Source: Metallyticus violacea
Taxonomy: Eukaryota > Arthropoda > Insecta > Mantodea > Metallyticidae
Assembly: GCA_030762175.1 (NCBI GenBank)
Contig: CM060846.1
Span: 184,876,041-184,940,040, forward strand
DNA length: 64,000 nucleotides
Direction of reading: 5' to 3'
Shown: positions 1 through 9,978 of the stretch, piece after piece
Layout of the letters: every line of letters begins with the position of its first letter
Position numbering within the stretch: position 1 is the first letter of the stretch
Made by a program: the position numbers and the translations under genes
The notes under the pieces: model-generated
Told to the model about the DNA's origin: nothing
The model's input: the letters and a program-made list of their open reading frames with translations, nothing else
The model's database searches: none

Positions 1-335
1 ACTGCTGAAACACCTTCACATTGGAGTTATACACTTGGGAAAAAATTGTTATATTAAAAAGTAGAAAAAACCTAATGAATTTCCAGTTTCCTCCTATGGA
101 TAAACTCACCAATTTCCTACTTCAACCAACAGTGGCCACCACAGAAACACCCAGGTGTCCAGCCATTATTTGGAGTAATGGCAGTTCAGTAAGCAATTGA
201 AGATGGGAGAGATTCTCCCAAAACGCATCTTACTTTTATGTAAGTAAATGGAGTTTAGTGTAAAAAAAAATTAATACCTTGTTTTGGATATATTACCACT
301 CCATTGTCAACAGCTTTGTAAGTACAATGTTTAAT
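1..335 (+). mobile_element. Penelope-like element, 3' tail fragment
   Basis: The stretch aligns by eye with the 3' end of the better preserved Penelope-like copy at about 20430-20756. Shared parts are the degenerate C-terminal coding tail (a D/N-E-L-S-K-F-like block near 85-130), the GAAGATGGGAG block, the GTAAGTRAATGGAGTTTRGTG block with an A-run, and the terminal CACTCCATTGTCAACAGC box. The copy enters from beyond the left edge, so its length is unknown. Coding capacity is lost through stops. Its end is estimated from where similarity fades. Confidence 0.7.
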
Positions 336-784
336 ATTTATTATGTTTAATGTGTCTACCATGCCAGGAAATGTTAGTATTTTGTATTTTAGCTTTATTT
401 AAATTAATAAATTATTTATTTGTTTAATTTAATAATTATTAAATTGTTAGCTGGGCTTGCAGTACTAACATGGACTCTTTGCCCTTGGATCTAGAAACAG
501 TTTATGCATTACTGACATATAGTTATTAACTCAAGCTGAAAGTGTTTATATTTTGCTTTCTCCTAGAAAGATAATAAACTTGCTTTACTGCCATTTCACC
601 ATCCTTTAAAGAAATTTACCAAATTTATATACTGTTTTAAAAAAGCATTACATACAATGAACACAAATTGTGGTTGTAGTATGATCTGAAAGTATGCAGT
701 ATTTTATTGGGAAACAAGGAGGAACACTAAATTTATGTCCTCTCTGTACGAATGAAACAAAAGAGCCAGGGAAATATAATTGTA
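336..784. other. AT-rich intergenic stretch, no feature seen
   Basis: Low-complexity A/T-rich DNA with runs of TTTAATTTAATAATTATT type. I see no coding similarity, tRNA or repeat shared with the rest of the window. Confidence 0.5.
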
Positions 785-1071
785 TGTTGGTTTGGGTTAT
801 TTTCAGCTGCTCTTTAACATCTCAGGTAAACAGTGTCCCATTAAATTCAGGGCATGAGCATAAATTTTGCTCAGAGGCCTCTTCTTTCAGCTTGAGGTTC
901 TTTTATATGCTGTAAATCTACAACATGAGACCTTTTACTTTCCTTTTAAAGGAAATCATACTTAAGATTTTTAACCCAAAAAATCCATCAATCCTAGCTG
1001 GGATTGAACCCTTGATCCATGATCTTGGGTTTAGGAGATAAGTATGGTTACCATTACACCACCAGGACTGA
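785..1071 (-). mobile_element. tRNA-derived SINE, family A
   Basis: Read on the minus strand, it starts with a tRNA-like head (GTCCTGG, a degenerate box A and a box B around 1005) and continues into the body shared with copies at 10539, 28405, 30747, 35140 and 35923. The shared body has the AAAAATCCTAAGTATGG block, GAGGCCTCTGAGCAAAATTT and CTGAGATGTTAAAGAGC. The 3' end faces left. This copy is diverged; part of the box B is decayed. Pol III transcription of the active parent is inferred from the head. Confidence 0.85.
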
Positions 1072-1849
1072 TTAGGGAAATGTAATGAAAGTTACAAATT
1101 TTTCCAAGGAAGATATGTATTGGAAATAAAATGAATATTCAAAATTAATGAACTGAACAAAAGCTTTTGTTACTCCTACATTACACTGCATTGCATTAAC
1201 TAGGGATAGTGAAATAATTTGTAAAGGCTATGAACAGAAAATGCTGTTGCTACTGGTTTGTACTTCACTGGCCAAGAATATCAAGGGATCAAGATGCCAT
1301 ACATCTGGTGACTACTCATAATTCACAATGCTGCATTTAGAAACACTATGAAATGTTAATACAGGGGTCAAGTTTAGAGAATGGACAACAAACAGTAGTG
1401 ACAAGCCAATGTAAGATTTCTTAGCTTCAGATTAAAATTTAGGCAGCAACATGTGCAAGTTGAGCATACTGCAACAATGTGTAATTTCAGGCACTTCTAA
1501 GTATGTATATGCAGGTTCTGTGCTAGACACTAAAATGGATCTCAAGCAAAAGCTTTTCCACACTGTGATTTACTAAGACTTTAAAGTCAGTTTAGGGGGT
1601 AGAGAGATGCTTTGAAAGATTTTATCAAGCATTTGGAGATATTTCCATTCTTAATCCACTATTTATTGATGGTTTGCAGATTTTATGAGAGAAAGGGACC
1701 CCTTCAAAGATAAAGAATGTGCATGGCAGCCCACTACAGCAACAACAAATGAAAGCACAAATTATGTTGCTGTACATATCAGATTCAAGAAACTCTCAAC
1801 AATGGATCAGCAGCAGAAAAACAATCCTTGGAAAAAGAACGATTTTCAG
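1072..1849. other. Stretch without a supported gene
   Basis: No reading frame here resembles a known protein. The right part (about 1690-1850) may be the decayed N-terminal third of the mariner relic that becomes recognisable at 1850, but I cannot align it with confidence. Confidence 0.35.
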
Positions 1850-2078
1850 TTATTGGATCCCCTGCCACCTCACAGATGAGCAGAAAAAGTACATGTGGAT
1901 TGGTGCCAGAAAATGTTGGAAAAGTTTCATGGAGAAAGATCAAAAAACATATTTAAATAACAGGTGACAAAAGCTGGATATACCATTATGATCCAGAAAC
2001 TAGGCAACAATCATCAGTCTGAGTGTTCCCAGAAGAGGAACCACCAACTAAAATGAGGAGAGTGGGAAGTAAATAATA
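1850..2078 (+). pseudogene. mariner transposase fragment, middle part
   Basis: Translation in shifting frames gives mariner-type blocks: a W-I-P-x-x-L-T-x-E-Q-K like stretch near 1855-1880, then Q-K-M-L-E-K-F-H-G, then T-G-D-K-S-W-I-Y-H-Y-D-P-E-T near 1962-2003. The T-G-D motif carries the first catalytic aspartate of the mariner DDE/D triad, and it is retained. At least one frameshift and stops make it non-functional. A mariner C-terminal part in the same orientation appears at about 5052-5465, so the two may be halves of one element split by the LINE between them. Confidence 0.75.
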
Positions 2079-2163
2079 ATGATAATAATAAATCTGTAAT
2101 ACATAGTCCAGGCAGCTATCCACCTTCTATTCAAAATAACACCTCACTTATCTTCACTTTGCT

Positions 2164-2777
2164 CCTAAGTGTTCAAATTATGATCGAAAACATTTAAACT
2201 TTCAATTTAAAATAATCAATAGCTATGCTATTTACACTTCATCCACCACACACTTACACTTTCACCATTTATAAACCTTTGTAGTTTCCATACTTCATCC
2301 TCTTCTTCTCCCCTCTGTGGCTCTCCAGTCTATCATTTGATCCCTTCTGCTACTACTGGATCTTCACACAACAATTACTCCTGAATTCTCCATTCGCCGA
2401 CTCTGTTCTTCCCTTTTGGTCATCGGTCTTCCTTGTTTAAATTATAGTCCAATGGGTATTATTGTTAATGCTAAGTGCTCAAATTATGATCGAAAACATT
2501 TAAACTTTCAATTTAAAATAATCAATAGCTATGCTATTTACTCACCATACACCACACACTTACACTTTCACAATTTTATAAACCTTCATAGTTTCCATAC
2601 TTCCTCCTCTTCTCCTCCCCTCTGTGGCTCTCCAGTTCATCATTTGATCCCTCCTACTCCTAATGGATCTTCACACAGCAATGACTCCTGAATCCTCCAT
2701 TCGCCAACTCCGTTCTTCCCTTTTGGTCATCGGTCTATACTTGTTTAAATTATAGTCCAATGGGTATTATTGTTAAT
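2164..2777. repeat. Two tandem ~307-bp units
   Basis: Unit one (2164-2470) and unit two (2471-2777) are highly similar. Both begin CTAAGTG(T/C)TCAAATTATG, share the TCAATTTAAAATAATCAATA block, and end with AATTATAGTCCAATGGGTAT in unit one (2440-2460) and its match in unit two. They lie in the presumed 3' region of the R1-like LINE and probably arose by local duplication. Confidence 0.85.
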
Positions 2778-3278
2778 GTTAAAGTCATTAATTTTATTTG
2801 CTTGATGATGATATGTTGTTAAGTCATGTTATTGTTTATAATTTCTTGTATTTATAGTTGTCATTATTATGGTTTATATATTTATTATTGTCAGTGTTTT
2901 TATGTTGTCATCATGTCTGTTACATCTTCATCCTCTTTCTTCTTTGCCATGACCTTCATACTTCCTGTTGTTGATGTCACATTGTTATTGTTATTTTTGT
3001 CTTTATTGTTGTTATGTGTAAGATTACTGTGGTCAATGTCCATTGCCCATTCTTCTTTCTCCTTTTCACCATTACATATCTTACATGATCCTGCTCTTTG
3101 AATGCTCTTCTATAAATTATTCTTTTACATTCTTCTCTGCCTGTTATTGTTGTGTGTAATGCATTTGGGTATGTAATATTTCTGACCATCTTACCTCCTC
3201 TACTTGGGCTATGTCAATCTCAATCTTCTCCTGTGGTACTTTCACTTCCTGCACCAGTTTGCTAATTTTATCAGCAAG

Positions 3279-3990
3279 TTAATGTAGTTGGTTGTATAAG
3301 GTTCTGTCTCTTAGGGTGTGTGAGATATGATGACCACTTAAATTGACTCTGTAATCCCTTACATGATTTGAAAAGTGTGAACATTCAAATAAGACGTACT
3401 CGGGTGTATCTTGTTTATTACAGAGATCACATATATCATTTTGTGTTTTGTTTTTTGTGTTGTATGGGCCGTGTCCAGCTAGGTAATATATCATTCCTTT
3501 CATTGGTTGCACTTGTTTAATTCTCAATCTTTCCAAACTATTCTTAAATAACTCATAGGTTCTTCTACCTACATTTACAGTGTCCCATTCCCGTTGCCAC
3601 TGTTGTTTTAATGTATTTTTTATTTCCTGTACACTATTACATTGCCTGCCAATTATTTCAGTCACTTTGTCTAGATTTCTTTTCCTAAACAAAAAATTGT
3701 ACCCCTCAATTTAATTGTGAGGTCAATTGGCCATATTCCTGTCAATACTAACAGAACTAGGGTGGGCGAGGTACTGAGTGCTCCCGTGAACCTTAAGGTT
3801 ATTCTTTGCGAGCGTCTAAGAAGAGTTTTAATAGCGACATCATTCTTCCTTATCGCCCATACGCCTGCCCCGTAGGTTATTATAGAGGTAAAAATGCTTG
3901 TGTGATAAGTTGAAGTAGCATTGAACGGGATTTTAAAATCCTTTTGCATTAATCTTGCTAATTTCATCATAATATTTTAGGATTTTTTTC
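3279..3990 (-). pseudogene. LINE ORF2 C-terminal region with CCHC-type motif
   Basis: Two overlapping minus-strand frames (3970-3671 and 3692-3279) together encode the region after the RT domain of an R1/I-type LINE. They are offset by a frameshift. Visible blocks are Y-H-T-S-I-F-T-S-I-I-T-Y-G-A-G-V-W-A, then L-F-K-N-S-L-E-R-L, then the zinc motif C-D-L-C-N-K-Q-D-T-P-E-Y-V-L-F-E-C. The RT catalytic core is absent. The protein would have been the integrated RT/endonuclease of the LINE. Confidence 0.7.
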
Positions 3991-4029
3991 TAACATATGC
4001 TGTATGTTTTCTAAAATTTAATTTCTCAT

Positions 4030-4528
4030 CTAAATATACGCCTAAATATAATTAGATTTTTACCGACTGTTCTTAAGTTCCTGATATGTATTTTTTCTTC
4101 TCCGGGTCTAAGGTTTTGTGTCACTAAATTTTGAATCTCCCTTACATCAGCAATTTTTGTGGGAGAGATGAAAACGGCATGTTTCTTTTTCTCCACTATC
4201 TTTTGCAGTTTTGTGAATTTTTCGGATGGTACTGGTGCTGCGGTACTTGGGCGAAGGTCACCGTTGATTCAGAAATTCTCTTTTCAAGAAGTTCCTTAAC
4301 CAGTTTGGCTTCCGCTTTCGCCGTCTCCTTCTCTATTTTCATTCTATTATGAGCTTTATGTAATTCAGCCTCCAATTTGATAAAAATCCCTCTTATCAGA
4401 TGTGATCTTTTCCTTATTTACGAAAAGATGGAGTTCAAAGATTAAATCTTCAAAATTATCTTTGGGTTCCATGTTGATGTTATCTTTTACTGATTCTTTC
4501 CTATTTGAATGACTCATCAGTTACTAAT
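4030..4528 (-). pseudogene. LINE gag-like ORF1 remnant
   Basis: Minus-strand translation starts M-S-H-S-N-R-K-E-S near 4518-4520. After one frameshift it shows a charged, helix-prone stretch rich in E/K/A, as in LINE ORF1 coiled coils. A second frameshift leads to H-A-V-F-I-S-P-T-K and then E-I-Q-N-L-V-T-Q-N-L, which resemble the region before the zinc knuckles in I/R1-type gag proteins. No knuckle is present: the sequence passes directly into the ORF2 C-terminus. Family assignment is inference from composition and context. Confidence 0.5.
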
Positions 4529-5051
4529 ACGTTTCTAGGTTTTTCTCCCCTCTCACTTCTTCGATCTGGCAATCTAGCTATGTCGAGGTGCAAACATCTC
4601 CCTCACCTCCATACTTATTTACGAGGGGATAAACCCCCGAAAAAGGAAAACTTCCTGTTAAATTTAATTTACAATTATACAACTCCAGAAACACTTAATA
4701 CATATCACAACTGAATATTATTCACCTCCCGCCAGCTGGCTGACAGGCGTGTGTGCGTGACGTCATTGCAAGCCGCACAATTGCTAACGTACAGTTAATG
4801 GCCCGCTGCTATGCGTCAATTTATACGTACTTCTAATATAATTATTCACTTATTAATTAACAACCTATACTATATAACCTTTATCGAATATGATGGTACT
4901 TACAGTTCTAATCCTCCTCTTATCTCACAAGTAGAATAGAAACGTACTAATTGCTGTATTAAAAATAAACTCCACGGAACACTATAAAACTCATCCGCCT
5001 CGCTCGGTAACCAGAATGGGAGGTGTAGGCAAGAAGATAACCTGTTCCTTC

Positions 5052-5465
5052 TTCTCAGGTAATGGCCACATTATACTTTACTTTATACGTTATACTTTAG
5101 GGAACAAAATTTTTTCACTGCTGCCAGATGGTAGACCACAAAGTGCCTGCCTCAGGTTTTCAATGAACTAAAACTGAAGCATCCTAATACTGGTCTGCTT
5201 GAAACTCTGTTGCATTATGACAATCCTTCTGCTCACACTACACTGGAAGCAGTTCAATTTCTGCAGGAGAAAATTTTCCCCCATCCTTCCTACAGTTCAA
5301 ATCTGAGCCAATGCAGCTTTTTTCTACTTTCAAAAGAAAAGAAAAACTTAGTGGTCAATAATCTGAATCATCCTAAGTCATATGAAGAATGTATTTGCTT
5401 CCATCCAAGAATGGCATTCAGCATTTAACAACATTATTAAACAGGTGAGACATAGTATGGAATGT
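5052..5465 (+). pseudogene. mariner transposase fragment, C-terminal part
   Basis: The translation begins with V-M-A-T-L-Y-F (mariner V-M-A-T-I-F block). It then shows C-L-P-Q-V-F-N-E-L-K, L-H-Y-D-N-P-S-A-H-T-T (second catalytic D, equivalent to H-D-N-A-x-x-H-T) and F-P-H-P-S-Y-S-S-N-L-S-Q-C. The D of the usual S-P-D-L-A-P motif is N here, and the final catalytic D is replaced as well. The C-terminus continues to about 5463. With 1850-2078 it would reconstruct the order of one mariner transposase interrupted by about 3 kb. Confidence 0.75.
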
Positions 5466-5467
5466 AA

Positions 5468-6117
5468 GGCCCATTCACAATGAAAATTAAACGTAAAAGC
5501 TAAATGCTATGTATTGTAATGGAACCATTCACAATGAATCACGTAAACATAAAATAAACGTACAATTAGACGCAAACTTAGAAGCTTTGCAAGGTCCAAG
5601 ATTTTGTGTCTACATCTAACTTAAACTTAAGAAACCAGCCAATCAGAACACATCGATTCTGTTTGAAGAGCTCTATTGTAGAATTTATCTTTACGTGGAG
5701 GAGCACGGAAATTAAATGCAACTCTTGCTGCTTACTGCTCCAAGTCCCGACCTAGGTAGCTAATTGCACAGATATGGCTAGATAATAAGGCTTTCAAACG
5801 ATTTGTACCACGCACAGAATGCTCTGTAAATTGATGTTTATGATTTTTTTTCTCTTGCAATCAAAGGAGATTTGCCACCATTACAGTGATTTATCCGTCC
5901 CAATAAATTTATGTTTACGGAAAACCATTGGCTCCACCGGTTTCTAGGAATTACCCGAATTAGCCATTTTCAATCAGCTGTTAGTTGATCTTCGCTTGTT
6001 CTTATTTTTGATTGGCTAATGCGTACTTTTACGTCTTTCATTGTGAATGCCTACATAAGTTAACGTTTTAGTCTTATTTTATTATGTTTACGTTTAATTT
6101 TCATTGTGAATGGTGCC
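5468..6117. mobile_element. Harbinger-like MITE with TIRs and TAA duplication
   Basis: The left end (5468) and right end (6117) form inverted repeats of about 30 bp with the core CATTCACAATGAAAATTAAA. Both are flanked by TAA (5465-5467 and 6118-6120), the target duplication size and preference of PIF/Harbinger. There is no transposase. Internal copies of the terminal motif occur near 5525 and 6040, so the ends are nested or duplicated. Related halves lie at 9979-10440 and 12590-12960. The superfamily call rests on TSD and TIR only. Confidence 0.75.
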
Positions 6118-6119
6118 TA

Positions 6120-6700
6120 AATCTTTTTGACTTGAACTTTCCCGCTGGACAAATTCTCGAGTTGCCAGAGCTGCAGTTCCGAGCGACAGCGGAGATAGCC
6201 AAACTCCTTAATCCCGAATGGAAGGCAGGGGGAGGGGATAACTCCGATGTTGCCATTGCCTCATGAGTGCATTATCTGAAAGCAATTGTTTTCGTTTCTA
6301 AGTGAGAGGCGTAAGATTTTTTTTATACAAGAGGCGCTTTAGGAGTGTGCTATAGAGACTTGGTTTCATAGATGTTTATTGTCCTCAAATTCCCTACTAC
6401 ATTCCAGGTCTGCACGTAATTGTTTTCATTTCACAGTAATAGGTGTACGATTGCTGTCTTTTTTTACAAGAAGCGCGAAAACATACTCGGAGTGTGGTGT
6501 GGAGATATGCTTTCATAGATGTTTATTGTCCTCAAATTTCCTTCCACATTCTAGGCATACGAAGTGTATTATATTTTGTTAAACTTAACGTAACCTATGC
6601 TTTGTCCTTCATAATTTTCTGGTTGCAATATGTTGTTTCTTATTACAAACGCGAACTTTTCACTTTTTACCAAGCCTTGTCTAAATAAAATTCTCAATTA
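6120..6700. repeat. Diverged ~140-bp tandem pair and GAGCGGTAG-type repeat
   Basis: Bases 6140-6265 hold a GAGCGACAGCGGAGA-type block that recurs at about 6790, 7140, 12230 and 17400. Two tandem units follow, about 6278-6415 and 6416-6555. They share TTCATAGATGTTTATTGTCC and CTCAAATT(T)CC and are roughly 70-80 percent alike by eye. No coding similarity is visible. Confidence 0.65.
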
Positions 6701-6718
6701 ATACATACATACATACAT

Positions 6719-6774
<56 letters not shown>
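6701..6774. repeat. (ATAC)n(AC)n microsatellite
   Basis: Tetranucleotide ATAC repeats pass into an uninterrupted AC dinucleotide run. Confidence 0.97.
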
Positions 6775-6777
<3 letters not shown>

Positions 6778-7375
6778 CCTTAATGCTAGCCATTCCCGAG
6801 CGGTAGTGGAGAAAGCCGCTGGCATGATAACTCGGAGCATAGTGCTATAGTTGTGAAATTACTGACTTCGAATCGTCGCGTTGTTGATGTTGTTTGTTGT
6901 TGTTGCGGATTTCATTTCGACAACGCGTGGTAAAAGATGAAAAACTAACTTTATTAATAAGGAACAGCATATTACAGCCAGAAAGTTACGAAGGGCAACG
7001 CATAGGTTTCGTTACGTTTAACAAAAATATAATACATGCAACATTTACGCTGTCGGAGTGCTGTTGGGGTATAACAGAGCTGTAGTCCGTATAATAGTGT
7101 ACTTTTGTCACTTTTCTTTATCCACAATACAAATTCTCGAGCGGTAGAGCTGTAACCCGAACGAGAGCGCAGACAGTCGAACTCCTCAGTCGCGAATGGG
7201 AGATGAATAGTGGCGATGTACTGTTATCTGTTACTCAGCTTTCTTGCAGTTGGGATAAGGAAGTATACGTGTTGTGTATGGGAGATAAGGAATAGTGGGG
7301 ATGCACTGTTCTCCGTAAATTTTGCTTGCTTGCAGTGTGAATAAGGAAGTGTAAGTGTTGTGTTGTGGAAAATTT
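6775..7375. repeat. Upstream region of the ZF-MULE relic with tandem ~85-bp units
   Basis: Two GAGCGGTAG-type repeats occur (about 6795-6835 and 7138-7200). Two adjacent units of about 85 bp follow (about 7197-7270 and 7280-7362). They share GGGAGATRA, AATAGTGG, TTGCAG, GATAAGGAAGT or its variant, and GTGTTGTGT. The second unit ends 13 bases before the presumed ATG of the zinc-finger/MULE gene. A shorter copy recurs at 9903-9950. A promoter or 5'-UTR role is possible but not shown. Confidence 0.6.
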
Positions 7376-9894
7376 ATGAGTGCATCAAAATAGTTCGTAT
7401 GCCTGGAATGTGGGAAGGAGTTTAACTACAATATAAATTTAACAACAACAGGTTTCTAAAGTACACCCGGTAAAGTTGAATGTTATCGCGCCTGATCTAA
7501 ATCACAGCAATCGTGCGCCTATCACTGTGAAATGTGCAACAAGAATTTCAATCATTCGTCCAACTTCAAAGGTAATTAGCTAGATTACCTTTTTGAGGGT
7601 TTGGCTGGAAAGAAAACAATGACCTACAGCTTATGTAGCCATGAAGGAATATCGTAATTTATTTTATTTGAGCATTTAGAATCAGTACATGAACTAAAAT
7701 TAAAATCGGAAGAACTAAAGTTCTCATCATTTGATGATTTTAAAAGCTGGAAACAGGTAATTAAGGAAACAACGAGATCTGTGTTTGTGAAATGTACTGG
7801 TTCTCCCACTTCTACTGACAATATTGTAGGACATTATTATGCGTGTCATCGCTCAGACAATTTTGTTTCTGAAAGTAAAGGTGTCAGACACTTAAAATTG
7901 CAAGGAAACAATAAAATCGGTGGCACATGTCCTGCATAATTACTGGTCAGGCAAGCCGAAGATGCAAAATGCCTAGTCACATTTATCTAAATTCATGCTG
8001 GTCATCCACATGACTGAAGTCACTTAGGACTGTCAGAGAAAGAAAGGAGCAGTATAGCTCCAGATATATCACATAATTCTTTTTCAAGCGGACAAAATTA
8101 GAATTCGGTGTCAGATACTAAATTATAAGGAATTCATATATTAATCAGACAGGATTTATATAATATTGAATGATGCTATTATTTGTGCTCCTCGCACGTC
8201 AGGCGTCAAAGTTATTGGACTAGTATTGAGTATGGGTACTTGAAATGAAATCCAGTGACAGCCCCTGTGTGTTGTTTTATAAACCACAAGACACGGTTAG
8301 TGACTCCCACCCAGAATTAAAAAACACAATTTATAATAATTATAACGAACTACGCGAAGAGTGAACAATTACAAACATTTGGAAACGACTGTGTATGTAT
8401 TGAAGGAACGCATGAACTTAATAGCTGTGATTTCGAACTCATAACACTACTAGTAATTGATGACATGATTCAAGGATTTCCATGCGCTTTTCTTGTATCC
8501 AACAGGAGTGATTTTCAGGCGCTGCCAATATTTTCCATTGCATAAAGTCGCTATTGGAAATGTTTCCCCTAAAGTTTTATGTCATATTTAGTAGAGTCCT
8601 TCTATAATGTTTGGGTTTCAATAATAGAAGCGCCAACAATAAAGCTCAATTGTACATTACGTCTAAACAGAGCCTCGAGGGGAAAAAATAAAATAAAAAA
8701 GCCAACGGCCAAGAGAAACAAGTATATGTTTACAAGATCGTAAGAACATTACTGGTAGAGAGATGCCACCTTATTTGAGATAATGCTTCTTACTGCAATA
8801 GATAAATTGAAATGTGGCCCTAGCACCTCTGAGGTTGCTTCATTTCCAGGAAAACTACGAAGTAATGCAGAATGCTGGACTTACTGCCACAGGTTGCATG
8901 CTGGTTTGAATACCAGCATGCATATCGATCAAATACATCGCACGCTCAAATATATCTGTCTGCATGGAAAAATCGAAAACCAGTGAAACGTCTGGATAAA
9001 GCTATATTTTCTATAATGTCGTTTGTTAAAGACAAGCTGTTCGACAGGCTCATTGCGCTTACGAAACCAAAGCTCGCCAGAAAAATGAAAGACATTTGTC
9101 GTAAGCCCAAAGCAAGCTTGGAAATAACAAGAAGAGCATCATTAAGGAAGATGGTTTTTGGAAAATCCTGTCTTCGTCGAAAGTGACAGAGATGTATTTT
9201 GTGCAAGATAACGATGTGCAGTGTAAATAAAAATTAATCTGCAGTGAATGTAATACATGCATGCATACACAGATACTCTCTAACCTCCATTGATTCCGGC
9301 ATTAAATGGAATATGTGTAAACTCACACAGCATATGTTTTTCTTGTCCGTAATGAACACCCTATAAGACATTCTGAAGATATTAATGTCTCTATAATAGA
9401 CACTAAAGATGTTTCTGTTCTCAATAAAAAGGAGGAAATACTAGCCCAAGTGAGCCAACAAGAAAGTCCAAACTGCTCTGTATTCCTATCAGAACAAAAA
9501 GAAACATTTACTTGAATCTTTTGGGATGCCATTATGGGTATTTCCACAACAACGGAACTTGAAGTTGTGAAGAAATATGCGGTATGCTTTGAGGCAACAT
9601 TAGCCGCTCCTCGCAACCAAAATGAAAAAATATCCATGCCCAAAACTAAAGAGGTATCCCAAAAGAGGAAGACCATTCTCCAGAGAAGATTCTCCGCTAC
9701 GGGGAAAAAAAAAAAAAAAAAAAAAAAAAAACAACTCATCACATTCCCCTTGCTAATCCCAATACAGCAGAACTTGATAGCGTCGCCTTTTCTTTGCTGC
9801 AAGCTGAAAAAGTGCAAGATTGCACAATTGCCACCCACCAATGCTGCCACTCGTTCGGGATTGAAAATTAAAGTAGGAGATCGGCTCTCTTGAC
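7376..9894 (+). pseudogene. Zinc-finger / MULE-type transposase / SWIM protein, decayed
   Basis: Joined across stops and frameshifts, the translation starts M-S-A-S (ATG 7376). It holds two degenerate C2H2 fingers (C-L-E-C-G-K-E-F-N near 7400; C-E-M-C-N-K-N-F-N near 7530). It continues with conserved stretches up to a MULE-like DDE block near 8395-8520: V-C-I-E-G-T-H, then V-I-D-D and G-F-P-C-A-F-L-V-S-N-R. The first catalytic D appears changed to E. Next come Y-C-H-R-L-H-A-G-L-N-T (8880-8915), R-L-D-K-A-I and F-V-K-D-K-L-F-D-R-L, then a SWIM-like cysteine/histidine region (about 9230-9320), and an open tail to 9894 broken by an A-run at 9701-9730. It could be a Mutator-like transposon or a multicopy gene derived from one. 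Each finger lacks its histidine pair here. Confidence 0.7.
9701..9730. repeat. Poly-A run inside the ZF-MULE relic
   Basis: Nearly uninterrupted adenines. Protein similarity appears to continue on both sides, so this looks like an expansion within the coding region, not a 3' tail. Confidence 0.9.
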
Positions 9895-9902
9895 TACTTT
9901 TC

Positions 9903-9978
9903 ACTTCAGTGTGAATAAGGAAGTGTAAATGTTGTGTAATAATGAGTGCATCTAGAAAAGACAGCAATCGCACGCCTA
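9903..9978 (+). repeat. Second copy of the ZF-MULE 5' end
   Basis: CAGTGTGAATAAGGAAGTGT followed by an ATGAGTGCATC start repeats bases 7333-7387. Then AGACAGCAATCGCACGCC resembles 7500-7520, with the intervening part deleted. This suggests a tandem or nearby second copy of the same gene family, cut off by the MITE that starts at 9979. Confidence 0.65.

Larger units (their letters stand above)
2080..5050 (-). mobile_element. R1-like non-LTR retrotransposon, decayed, internally deleted
   Basis: On the minus strand, a gag-like segment (about 4520 to 4030) is followed almost directly by the C-terminal part of ORF2 (about 3990 to 3279). The endonuclease and the RT core with its Y-x-D-D motif are missing, so a large internal deletion is inferred. 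The ORF2 part shows the post-RT block Y-G-A-G-V-W-A and a C-x2-C-x7-H-x4-C zinc-binding motif (near 3395-3435), typical of R1/I-type LINEs. The 3' region includes a 307-bp tandem duplication. The ends are estimates: mariner sequence seems to flank both sides. Confidence 0.65.

Noticed and set aside
4131..4352. 73-residue + strand frame
   Set aside because: It is antisense to the LINE gag-like remnant and has no own similarity.
9323..9973. 216-residue minus-strand frame, long for this DNA
   Set aside because: Antisense of the ZF-MULE relic and of its poly-A run; the + strand carries the recognisable protein.
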